Origin: Calliopum simillimum
Taxonomy: Eukaryota; Arthropoda; Insecta; Diptera; Lauxaniidae
NCBI GenBank assembly: GCA_951812925.1
Contig: OX638369.1
Span: forward strand, 17,947,329-18,011,328
Length of the DNA stretch: 64,000 nucleotides
Reading direction: 5' to 3'
Within the stretch, counting starts at the first letter, position 1. Each line of letters starts with the position of its first letter. The position numbers and the translations under genes are program-made. The notes under the pieces are model-generated. The model searched no databases. It was not told where the DNA came from and saw nothing but the letters and a program-made list of their open reading frames with translations. This document shows, piece after piece, positions 35,385 to 45,921 of the stretch.

Positions 35385-36303
35385 TAAGGGTGTCACCTTT
35401 GGCCTGACCAAACATTAAATACCCTACTGCAGTATTTTAAAAATTTTGCTGTCACGCTATCTTGTCCGAGTTCACCCAGTTTTTGCTCAGAGCTTTCATT
35501 TATAGCTCTTAGTATCTGAGAGAAATTTAGTTGGATTATCTCAAAAAACTCTTTCTATACAACATTTTGAACACTTTCCTTACATGGAAGGTGCCACGCC
35601 CACTTGTCCGAGTTTGTCTAGTTTTTTCTCAGAGTTTGCATTTATTGATTTGAGTTTTAGAGTTCAATTTGGTTTTGTTTTTTCAAAAAATGCTTTTAGT
35701 ACAACAATTTATACAGCATTTTGAATATTTTCCTTATATGGAAGGTGCCGCGCCCTCTTGTGTGAGTTTGCCTAGTTTTTTCTCAGAGTTTGCATTCATT
35801 GATCTGAATGTTTGAGTTCAATTTGGTTGTGTTTTCTCAAAAAATGCTTCTAGTGCAACATTTCGCAACTTTTGCTCAGACGGGAGATGCCACGCCCCCT
35901 AGTCTGAGTTCGCCTAGTTATTGCTCAGAGCTTGTACTTACTATTCCTAGCATTTATGTGTATTTTTGTATTTTGTATTTTAAATATTTTTTTTTGTATG
36001 GGCGGTAGGCGTGTCCTTCAACCGCTTTTGATCATTTTCATTTCCTTCGAGCAAACTTTTACGGCAAAGCCACTGTATAAATTTCGTCGAATTATCTTGC
36101 TAAGTTTTCCTTTAAAAATATTTCCCCAGACAGATAGCCAGCCAGCAAACAGACAGACAGACAGACAGAAAGACGAAAATGGCTATAACGACTCAGGAGG
36201 TGACGCTGATCAGGAATAATATACTTTTCTATACATGCCACGCAACTTTCTCTGCGTTACAAACTGAAGGGCAAGTGAATATACCCTGGGTATAGGGTAA
36301 AAG
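35385..36303 (+). mobile_element. Dispersed repeat with TACCCTAC end and internal tandem units, copy 2
   Basis: It begins TAAGGGTGTCACCTTTGGCC and ends ATACCCTGGGTATAGGGTA. Tandem units of 143-153 bp are marked by GTGCCACGCCC-type cores at 35591, 35744 and 35887. Between the cores are GTTTTTTCTCAGAGTTTGCAT and TCAAAAAATGCTT. The GACAGACAGACAGACAGA tract near 36155 and GGAGGTGACGCTGATCAGGA near 36195 match copies 1 and 3. No protein. Confidence 0.82.
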
Positions 36304-36520
36304 AAGAATATAAAAAGAATTTCAATAAAATTTTTGACAAATTGAATTATAATTGGAAAAAACTTATCGTAATTCTCAAAGTATTAAGGACGCTCTGTAC
36401 ACAACAGAAAGTTTGAGGATAAAGTATAAACTTATTTATACTATTTGTTTTTATACATATATTATTCTAAACTAAAAACATTTAAGTTCTACAAATTTCA
36501 TACCAAAATTGTACATATAA

Positions 36521-36960
36521 TTCTAATATCAAATTTTGTTTGAACAAAGTTTGCTTCATATACAAATCTTTTACCTCTTCATCGTATCGGGCGATGGTGT
36601 AGCGGTCTAACGAGTTAGTATTTATATCACACGGACAGTCGTAGGTTCGTATATTCCAGCGGTCGTTTTTTTGTTTGTTTTATTTTTTATTTTACTTTTT
36701 TTTATTTCACATTTCTATTTTCCTTTCTCTAATTAATTTACTTTTGTTTAATTGAATTGAAACTGATTATACAATGATTCTATGTAAGGCTGTAAGAAGC
36801 ATTCTAATGTCAAAATCTGTTTGGACAACATTTGCTTAATGTACAAATTTAATACCTCTTCATCGTATTGGGCGTTGTAATTGCAAGTAAAAATAAAATG
36901 TTTCATCTATCACACAGACGGTCGTAGGTTCGAATCCTCCTGCGCACGTTTCTTTTAACT
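36521..36960 (+). repeat. Tandem pair of tRNA-derived (SINE-like) units, 281-bp period
   Basis: TTCTAATATCAAATTTTGTTTG at 36521 is repeated as TTCTAATGTCAAAATCTGTTTG at 36802. In each unit TACCTCTTCATCGTAT leads into a tRNA-like part. Unit 1 (36591-36664) has GTGTAGCGGTCTAACG as an A-box-like element and GGTTCGTATATTCC. Unit 2 (36870-36948) has lost much of its A box but keeps a perfect GGTTCGAATCC B box at 36927-36937. Units are diverged, so the duplication is not recent. Confidence 0.75.
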
Positions 36961-38304
36961 GAAATTGTAATAATACTTTATTTGTATAAACTTTATACAG
37001 TTCATTCCCAAGAGATAAAATAAATCTATAATTTCTCGTTAAATTTATATTTTTCAAATAATTTTTGTGATATTTGAGTGATTCTCACATTAAGAACCTT
37101 TTTCAGATTTGCCCTTATACCATTGTTCACGTTGCAAATTCTCAATATAAAAATAATACTATCGTTATATCTAATATGCTCAAATTGCAAATATTTCAGC
37201 CGCAATCTTTTTAGAATCATCTACAAAATTGATTATCGAATTTTTCTTAATTTAGACTTTACACAAAAAAAAAAAAAACCAAATATACAATTTCCTTGGA
37301 AATTTCTAATAAAATTCACGAAAACCTGCGCACTTCAATCAAATTTTAACCTCAAAGCAATAAATTCCAACTCATATCGTATTCCAGAAAAATATCAACT
37401 CTATATTGGGAAAGAAAAAAGGCCAAATTCACATTTAAAAATCATCGAATGGCAAATAGCAACGTCAAAGCACAATGACAGTAAACATTCCATCAAACAA
37501 AACACAAATAGCAGCTTTTTGAAAATATCTACGCACTCTGCCATATAAAAATGTTGCTGCGCCGGAAATATCACAAGCAAAAATTTTGCAACAAAATGTT
37601 ATGCCAGAAATTGATTGAGATACCAATATATCAACAACAGCAAAAGCAGGAAATTGTACACTGCGACATATGGAATTGAATGAAAACAAAACCGACTTAT
37701 GATGGGAAATTTTGTGAGGGAAGAAAATTCACTCGCTACGCAATACAAAAACAGGACCAACGACAAGTGAAAAATAAACAACGGCACAGTATCAAGAAAT
37801 TCTACCATGATACTCTCGCACATATTTAAACTGAGGTTGTGTCAGTGGGAGGTACATTATTGGTACAACCAAAAATAACAAAAATTCTTTGCCGCAGGGT
37901 AAAAGACTAAAACAGGAAAATGAAAATAAAACCAAAATGACAGGGCATCATAAATATAAATTCAATATTCACATGCTGTGTTTTTGCTGTCGGAAATCAA
38001 TCTAAAAATTACATTTCCTCATCTTGTTAGCATTGCATTTGTAGGTGAGCAATGTAGTCAGTCATTCAGTTTTTCGAACAGCATATATATCATTTTGACC
38101 ATTGGCAATAAATTTCGTGATTGGTAATATTTACTTTGAATATCAAAAAGAAATTATCAAAGAAATTCATTCAGTTTTGAGTGAGAGCTTCATTTGTTAA
38201 ATGACTTCTTATATGGGTTTGAGTTTACTTCCTTTTAATTAAAAATAGCAGCATGGGTTATTTGTTTGAAAGTCCTTTAGTTAAGTAGTCACTTAGCTGA
38301 TATT
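36961..38304. other. AT-rich non-coding stretch
   Basis: An open frame at 37078-37548 is long (156 codons) but made of F, I, L, N and K with no motif. I read it as chance. No gene supported. Confidence 0.45.
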
Positions 38305-38317
38305 CACAATAAAATTA

Positions 38318-38625
38318 AATGTGATGCAATAATTCCAAGGTTCATAAAACCTATACCATTCGATAGAGAACTTTCCCCTGAACAACACATCAAAATGAGT
38401 CGCAAGAGACATACCTGGATCGAGGACACGAGGTACAACATAATCATGTATTACTTAAATCGGAGACATCAACATTTTTTACCTGGAGCTTCACGTTGAA
38501 AGCCCCAATTTACATAATTTTCCGGAAAAATTGCGAGAACCCATTTTGATATGTTGCTCATGGGAAAATTCTATATCGATTGGTATAGATTTTATGAACT
38601 TTGGGATTAGTGCAAGCATCACATA
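38318..38625. repeat. Inverted repeat with protein-like arms
   Basis: The left arm (38318-38420) contains GGTTCATAAAACCTATACCA and CAACACATCAAAATGAGTCG. The right arm (38522-38625), read inverted, has GTTCATAAAATCTATACCAA and CAACATATCAAAATGGGTTC. Both translate in the same frame to related peptides (PRFIKPIP.../PKFIKSIP..., both then EQHIKM). The arms enclose a 100-bp loop. It may be a fold-back element or an inverted duplication of a once-coding sequence. Confidence 0.75.
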
Positions 38626-38725
38626 TATAGCCAGTGTCTAGCTTGACTGGTCTATAATGCTTTTTCATGAAAAGAATTGTAAAAGCTGGGAATGCTGCTG
38701 ATTTTCTATGGCCGCGTTTGGCCAT
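38558..38725 (-). CDS. Short uncharacterised ORF (55 aa) across the right arm
   Basis: Starts MAKRGHRKSAAF, continues HYRPVKLDTGYICDACTN and ends RYRIFP at a TGA. It has a single CxxC pair (CDAC) and many basic residues, which is unusual among the chance frames of this region. No known family recognised. There is no evidence of expression, and it may be a remnant of a transposon protein. Confidence 0.2.
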   Translation of the reverse strand: MAKRGHRKSAAFPAFTILFMKKHYRPVKLDTGYICDACTNPKVHKIYTNRYRIFP

Positions 38726-39624
38726 GTTATGATTACACTAGTTTACAAATGATTAAAAATTTTTTTCCCAATAAATGCCATTATACATTTTTTATGTAAA
38801 ATCGACTGCTGATTCCGAAAATCGTATTACTTTTTTTTTCTTTCTCGTTGATTTTGAATATCGGTCATTTTCGGTTTTTGGTCCAAAAAAAAAGATAGTT
38901 CCACTTAAATTCAAATATCTCAAGAACCAATACTTGTAATTAATCGTGCCATATACGCCATATTAAACGTAATTAAACTGTTTATAAATGTTATTCAGAT
39001 CACTTTTTGGTTGGTTTCAGCGAACTAAATTGATTTCTAAAAAAAATTATTTTTTTCCGAAAAAATTCAAAAAAAAATCAAAATCAACTGCAGATTTATA
39101 CATGAAAAAGAAAATTTTAAAAATCATTTTGTTTTTTTAATATCATGGTCTATATATTTGTAAAACAAATAAGATACTTCTTCAGAAAATCCATGGAAAA
39201 ATGCAAAAGTTGTATACAATTCATTGATAAATTACCAACATGCGTTTTTGCCTATTTTTCGGTTTTTTTTTGTAATAAACTGTTCGAAAATTTTAAACTT
39301 TTTGTGAAACACATGAGAAAATCCAAAAATTTCTTAAAGTATGCGTTAAAAGAAATTACCCGTGTCTCGTCGTTCAGATTTTTTTTAATCGATTTTTGAA
39401 GTTTTTTAATCCACTGTACATGAAAAAACAGAAATAATGAGTTCTTGTGTTAAATTGATGAATTTAATTATATGATCCTTACATCTGAGGTGTATCATGT
39501 TTTCAGCAAACTTATGCAGGATATTACGAGAAATATTTTTGTGGACAATTTTAACCCTCTGAAACCCCCACATGTAGGTCATAACTAGTGTTATCAGAAT
39601 CAGGGAAGGTAAAAAACTCTTGGT
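38626..39624. other. AT-rich non-coding stretch
   Basis: Nothing recognised beyond short A/T runs. Confidence 0.45.
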
Positions 39625-39996
39625 GGAAATGGAGATGTAGATGGAGATGGAGATGGAGATGGAGATAGAGATAGAGATAGAGATGGAGATGGAGATGGAG
39701 ATGGAGATGGAGATGGAGATGGAGATGGAGATGGAGATGGAGATGGAGATGGAGATGGAGATGGAGATGGAGATGGAGATGGAGATGGAGATGGAGATGG
39801 AGATGGAGATGGAGATGGAGATGGAGATGGAGATGGAGATGGAGATGGAGATGGAGATGGAGATGGAGATGGAGATGGAGATGGAGATGGAGATGGAGAT
39901 GGAGATGGAGATGGAGATGGAGATGGAGATGGAGATGGAGATGGAGATGGATATGGAGATGGAGATGGAGATGGAGATGGAGATGGAGATGGAGAT
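39625..39996. repeat. (GGAGAT)n microsatellite array, about 62 units
   Basis: Nearly perfect hexamer, with GTAGAT and three adjacent AGAGAT variants near the left edge (39637-39680) and a GATATG variant near 39950. It encodes Met-Glu in one frame by chance. It joins directly to the pentamer array at 39997. Confidence 0.97.
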
Positions 39997-40240
39997 GAGA
40001 TGAGATGAGATGAGATGAGATGAGATGAGATGAGATGAGATGAGATGAGATGAGATGAGATGAGATGAGATGAGATTAGATGGGATGAGATGAGATGAGA
40101 TGAGATGAGATGAGATGAGATGAGATGAGATGAGATGAGATGAGATGAGATGAGATGAGATGAGATGAGATGAGATGAGATGAGATGAGATGAGATGAGA
40201 TGAGATGAGATGAGATGAGATGAGATGAGATGAGATGAGA
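39997..40240. repeat. (GAGAT)n microsatellite array, about 49 units
   Basis: Pentamer GAGAT (ATGAG in other phases), with variants TAGAT and GGGAT around 40075-40085. It differs from the adjacent hexamer by loss of one G, which suggests origin by a single-base deletion followed by separate expansion. Confidence 0.97.
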
Positions 40241-42884
40241 CACTAATGCAAACATGAAATTTTAAAAATGTTTAATTTATCTACAAATTAGTTAAAGACC
40301 TTCGAAATGTCACTCAAAACCTATACAATTTTCAGCAGACTTTGTGAATTTTTTTTTTGTTTTAAATTTGTATTTTCTGTTCCATGTTTTTTGACATAAT
40401 TTTTTTCTCTTTAGTATTTAACGCCAGTATTTACAACAAAGTTTCTTTTTTCTTTTGTGCTCAAATTTCATTTTGAAATTTTAAATATAAGAAAAAAAAT
40501 TTTATACTTTTACAAGCAAATTATATCCCTTCAGTGTATGCATGTGACAAATTGACCTCGGGATCCATGCTGAAAGTAATACTTTTTTTATATAACCATA
40601 TGATGACTCCCATGAGGCATCAGCAGGCCAATACAAACAAAAAAAAAAACCTCACACACACATCGCATACACAAAAAAAGGGATTGAAAAAGTATAACAA
40701 ATTTTTTGGACTTCCTTTATCCATTTTTTTTTTTATTAATTTTAGAAGATTTTGCTGTTTTTTCATGTTTACTACAAAAGTATCTTCCTAAAGTATCTTA
40801 AACACATACAAACTAACAAAAAAAAAAGGTCACACTAAGCCAAAGGGCACATGCATAACAAACAGTGAGAAAAAGGACGAAAATGACGGCCAACGACAAT
40901 GTTATGTTACGCTGCTCATCTTTTATTAATTTCTTAAATTTATTTTAAAAGTTGTTTTGATTTCAAATAACGTGCTGAATTGTTGTTTCTTTTATTTCAT
41001 TTTATTTGTTCTTCAGTTTTGGGTCAATATGCCAAAATATGTTTTTTTGATATTTTTTTTTTTTTTTTCCTTTGCGCTTGTCCTTAAGAAATAAGGACAA
41101 ATGTTTGATGGCAACAAAGAAATACTAATGACACTTTAATATTAAAATGAGCTTAAGCTGTAAAGAAGACAAGATGAAATTTAAAGATCTTTTGATGTAT
41201 AGGTATATACATAAGTGTGCATGCATATAAGAAATAATTAATGTTATCATTTGCATAAATATGTTGCATACTGTTTGCTGGTGGTATGTTTTTGTTGTTG
41301 ATTAGTGTAATATAAGTGAATTTTTCCCCAAGCAAAGTTAAAAGAAGATACAAAAATATAATGGATTATTTATATTTTAAGGACATAAAATATGGCTTAA
41401 CAATAGATTTTTTCAATCAAGTCGTTCATGAGATTAAAATTTTTTAAAAACTGAAAAAGCTGAAAAACTACACTAACTAATTTTTTTGAAATGTTCATAA
41501 CTCCGCCAATAGTCGTTCAGGTCATATAATTTTTTTTTTTTAAAGGCAAAGGCAAACTATTTTTGGGAATGGGATTTATTTTTGAAAATTTTTTTTTAAC
41601 AAAAAGCAAGTGAAAGAGCACTAAAAAATTCCAAATTGCCAGGAGAGGGAAAGGTTTTTCACCGACCTCCATTAATTTTTCCCCTCCAACATTTTTCGCG
41701 ATCATACTCACTCCCAACCCATACAAAATTTAGATGAATAAATCAAAAAAATTCTTCGAAGCCGGGAGCGGGAAAAAACTTTTACCGACCTCCATTAATT
41801 TGTACTCTCCAACATTTCACTCATACATAAAAGCCCTTTTTTCCGGCCGTTACGAGAGCCTCCATACAAAATTGATATTTTTTAATATTTTCTCAGTGGC
41901 TAGGCATATGAAAGTGGAAGCATATGTTAACATTTCTTGATTTCTAGCAGTTTTATAGGTACATATGAAGGTCTATCTTAATTAATCGGAATATGCTTTG
42001 CCGTACATAAGTACACAAGCTGGTCACCTTAAGTGAGAATGTCTTACTCCTAACTATCGCTTTGGTTTTCCTCCTTCCACAATCTCTGCCACGCTAAGGT
42101 CAGCAAGTCGATGTATATCATATATTCATTGCTGCGGGCTTCGATCTTATGCCTAATAGTCGACAGAAGAAGGGTTCAAGTATTGCAAAAAGCTTTTCAA
42201 AAATCGTCCCAAAATTTTGCATTGAATATCAAGCATCCTTCAACTTTTAAGGTTAACATGAAGTCATAATGAATCAAATGATATCTTTTGCAATGAACTA
42301 AGGCAGCACACTACAAACTTAATAATTTGTGACTTTTGACCAATTAGTATTCTTTAACGCATAATTAAGGATTTCTGAAAACAGAATTCCAAAAAATAAA
42401 TGTTGGCTTGCTTAAGGGAAAAACACTGATTACTACTACATACTATAGTATGTTATACTTCGAATTCTTAGTATCCAATCAACATACAACTCACAATGAT
42501 ATTTTGTGGAATTTCCTTGCACTTGAAATAATTTGTTCAAAAGGTTTCAAGGCTACGCAGAAACTTGTTACATATTTTGAGCAAAAACGTATACATGTTG
42601 TTAAGTTATTTTTGCAAGTAACGATGACCACTAAAATAAAAAAGTTTTTTTTAGTTTGAAACTGAGAGTGCAAGGAATGCTCAGAAGAAGTTGAAGAAAA
42701 AGTTAAAAAGTTTGCAAGCAAAGGAATAAAAAAAATATAAAAAATGTTAACTGCCAAAGTTAATTAATTTAAGGATAAATGTTGCAAAAGTTCACTGACT
42801 TAAACAAAGTTTGATTTGTTAAAGGAGATTTACTAAGTACATATGTCTGAGGTAGCGGGAAAAGTGGAACTTATGCAGAATTAT
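40241..42884. other. AT-rich non-coding stretch
   Basis: No gene supported. At 41570-41835 there is a pair of similar segments in direct orientation (ACCGACCTCCATTAATTT at about 41660 and 41786, each followed within a few bases by CTCCAACATTT). Otherwise it is unremarkable. Confidence 0.45.
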
Positions 42885-43215
42885 GTGAAGTACACGAAAG
42901 GAAAAGTTTTATAATTATTGCAGTGAAAAACGCTTAAAATTTGTTCATTTTAATTGTCTATTAAAACGTATCTAAAAGTTTTATAAAAATTTCGGTGTTG
43001 CTTAGAAGAAAATATTACAATACTAGCATAGCAAAAATTATCGAACAGGATAGTAAAAATTACCAAATAGGATAATAAATATTATAAAAAAATGGTAAAA
43101 ATTATAAAACAGGATAGTATAAATTACAAAACAGGATAGTAAAAATTATTAAACAGGATAGTTAAAATTACCAAACAGGATAGTAAAACTTACTAAACAG
43201 GAATACATTTTTTTT
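42885..43215 (+). repeat. Long copy of the 22-bp minisatellite-bearing repeat
   Basis: After AAAAGTTTTATAAAAATTTCGG and GCTTAGAAGAAAATATTAC come about eight units of AAAAATTACCAAACAGGATAGT (43031-43205). They end AAACAGGAATACATTTTTTTT. The counterpart at 34130-34375 has only two units. Confidence 0.82.
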
Positions 43216-43289
43216 TAAACAATTCATACTATAAAATGAGAAATCAATTAAAAAAAGAACAATTAAAATAAAAAAAAGTTTTTTTAGCA

Positions 43290-43358
43290 TTGGGGGAGAT
43301 TTGAACCGAAATAACCTGTAGTTTGATAAATGAACGCATTAGCCATCAGCACCACTGC
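43290..43358 (-). ncRNA. tRNA-like (SINE head or tRNA pseudogene)
   Basis: Read on the minus strand: GGTGCTGATGGCTAATGCG (A-box region, TGGCTAATGCG) and, 25-30 bp on, CGGTTCAAATCT (B box, plus-strand 43297-43307). The spacing suits a tRNA. The anticodon arm does not fold cleanly, so I treat it as tRNA-derived, not as a working tRNA. It lies just after the 22-bp minisatellite repeat. Confidence 0.6.
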
Positions 43359-43379
43359 TATTATTATATTGTAGTTGAA

Positions 43380-45618
43380 TGAAAATCTATTGGTTTCCCA
43401 AAATTATCAAACAAAATTTACCATCCTGTTCAATAAAGGTTTTTAGAAAAAATTTGCTCTTCTGAAATATTATGAAAATATGCGATACCTGCTTTTGTCA
43501 TCTTTGCACTGACTTATAAGGTATGTTATTAAGAAAAGAAACAATTTGGATGAGGACAAGACTTTCCTGTGGATATTAAACAAAATAACAAAAAAAAAAA
43601 AAAAAATAAATAATCAAAAACCATTTGACTAAATAAATATTTTGCGCAAAAGTTTGCGCCTTTTTTAAATTTTTTCTGTTTCTTCCTTTTATAAACTTTT
43701 ACCTGGAAAATGTTAACAACACTTTGGCTAATTTGACTTAAAAGTACAAAAACCCTTAACAAACTCATAGAAAAAATTTCGTCTTTATTTTTTGCTTCTA
43801 GAGAAGATCCCAACACATTGAAGAGTTGTGTTTTTTGTTTTCCTATGCCACAACAATCACCTATTGATTACACTGATTTTTCATTTGATTGCTTTCTAAC
43901 AAAATGTTTTTGATTTAAGCAGCGCGCCAAACCACAAAAATTCCCATAAAAAATAAAATACGACTCCTGGTGAATGTGGGGGGGGGGAAAAAAAGCTCAA
44001 ATCAATTCACGCAAATTTGTGCTGAAAGATTTGTTTTCCATGCCATTGTGAAATTGGCTTCGTTGGTTTGCTTGTTTATTTGCATACTTTTGGGAGTTGT
44101 TTCAAGCTCCTATTTTTTCGAATTCCATTTGTTTATTTGTTTTTTCAATGTAACATTCTTGTTGCTCCTTTTTTTTCGTTCGTTTATGTCTCCTTGTGTT
44201 TTTGCAGATTTTGCATTTTTTTATTCTTCTCATTTTTGCTTTTGTTATTTTCTTGGCAGTGTTGTATCCTTTTTTTATTATTTTTTCCTTTTGTTTTTTT
44301 CATATTCATTTCTGGGATTGCTGCTATTGTTGTTGTTGTGTGCGTTGAAGGGTTCCAATTCAAAGCCAGCTTCGTGCTGGGCTAAAAAGTGAAATAAAAT
44401 CTCTCTAGTGAAATCCAGTAAAAACATTCAATTGTTGCCATAAATATGCACACAAAATTGTATTCCGAGGGTTAAAATCTCTCTCTGTGTTTTAATCCCC
44501 AAAAGACAAAGCACAAAATCTGCGTACTTTGCGAATTTGCAAACTTTTAATATTTGTGATTTTTTTCACTGTTTTTAATGGAGCATTCTTTTGGTTTTTA
44601 TTTTTTTGGGTTTCCCTCCCACTTTTTAATGTTAACTTATTGTGCAGCAACAATATTTTTTGTTGTATATTATTAGCGATATTTGACTTAAAAAGCGGAA
44701 AATTTTTGTTTGTTGCAACGTTAGCGAATATTACTGCAGGTCAAAGAAATCAACCCATATTACAGGTCATTTGGAATATTTTATGACACGCGCTATATAT
44801 TTAAAGGACACTCAACAATTGACTTACGAAAAACTGAAAAAACAAATCCTCTGGGGCTATTTGTTGCACGTAGTGTGTTTATTTGTATTATACTTCAACA
44901 ATAATTTGGCTAGAGGTATACTCGTTCTATAGTGATTTTGAGTGGTTACAAACTCTGTAAGGTTTCGACCACTTTAAGTTAAAACCTTGGTTTCAGATCG
45001 TTAAAATACATCAAGATTGTAATGTCCCAACTGATGATATGAAAATATAATAGGCTGAATCTCCGGAAAATTTACCAAAATATGTCCCCACCTATTTTTT
45101 TTATTTTTTTTATTACTTGAAGGTGAACATAAACTTTCAGGGTTGCCATATGTTTTTTTTTTTAGTTTCGCTTAAGCAATATATTTCAAAAATTAAAATA
45201 AAATTTTGTCTCAAAACGCTTTAATAAACTTTAGAAAAATCCAATATACAGTTTTAAGATTACCAAATGGTTGGTTGCCTTCGAAAATTTAAATTAAATC
45301 TTCCTTTTTTTCCGTTCGCCATTATAATAACACACTAAAAAATATCAGCTTAAGTCATGAAGTTAGTTTATTGACTGTTTTTTATTGCTTGTATAGTACT
45401 AATGAAAGTACCAACGCGCTTTTTCTAAATTGAAGTATGATAATTTTATATTGAACTAATTAAACAGTCATTTTTGCAATTTTTCAACAACAGACGAAAG
45501 CAAGTGTTAACATGGAAATTGATTACATATGTTTCGGCTACTTCCACATACATATTTATATATTTTCATATATAAACATGTATATAGCCTCATCAGATCA
45601 GTTTTTAGTTAAATCTTG
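43380..45618. other. AT-rich and T-rich non-coding stretch
   Basis: A very T-rich segment at 44060-44340 gives overlapping hydrophobic frames (F/L/C/S) in two phases, typical of pyrimidine-rich DNA. No gene supported. Confidence 0.5.
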
Positions 45619-45700
45619 CCAGAAACCGTACTCGAACCCGTGAATCCGGTTTTCTAATGAAAGAGAACGCGGTGCTTAAGCGATTGTGCTATAGGCCACG
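45619..45700 (-). ncRNA. tRNA-like (SINE head or tRNA pseudogene)
   Basis: Minus strand: CCTATAGCACAATCGCTTAAG as the D-arm/A-box region, an arm TTTCATTAGAAAACCGG, then CACGGGTTCGAGTACGG as the B box (plus-strand 45628-45638). It differs in sequence from the other tRNA-like units in this window. Probably derived, not functional. Confidence 0.6.
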
Positions 45701-45921
45701 AGTAAACTCTCTGAGCAGGATCGCCATTATGCATAACTGATAAGGCTCACTAGCGCCGTCTGTTGTGAAAAATTGCCAAATTGTTAGTTGGTAACACACT
45801 CTGGTTTTGAGACATGCTACGCTAGCTACAATTAAGTCATTAAAAATTGATCGACGCCTAAATCGTTAAAAACTCAACGAAACGAAATTTAGTTTAGTCA
45901 AAACTAACAAAAAACTAGTAC

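Noticed and set aside
37078..37548. 156-codon open frame
   Set aside because: Composition follows the AT-rich background, with no motif, no codon bias and no flanking splice or promoter signal that I can support.
39641..40003. 120-codon Met-Glu frame
   Set aside because: It is the GGAGAT microsatellite read in one phase.
43970..44392. 140-codon hydrophobic frame, possible membrane protein
   Set aside because: It lies in a pyrimidine-rich stretch, and an overlapping frame is equally long and hydrophobic.
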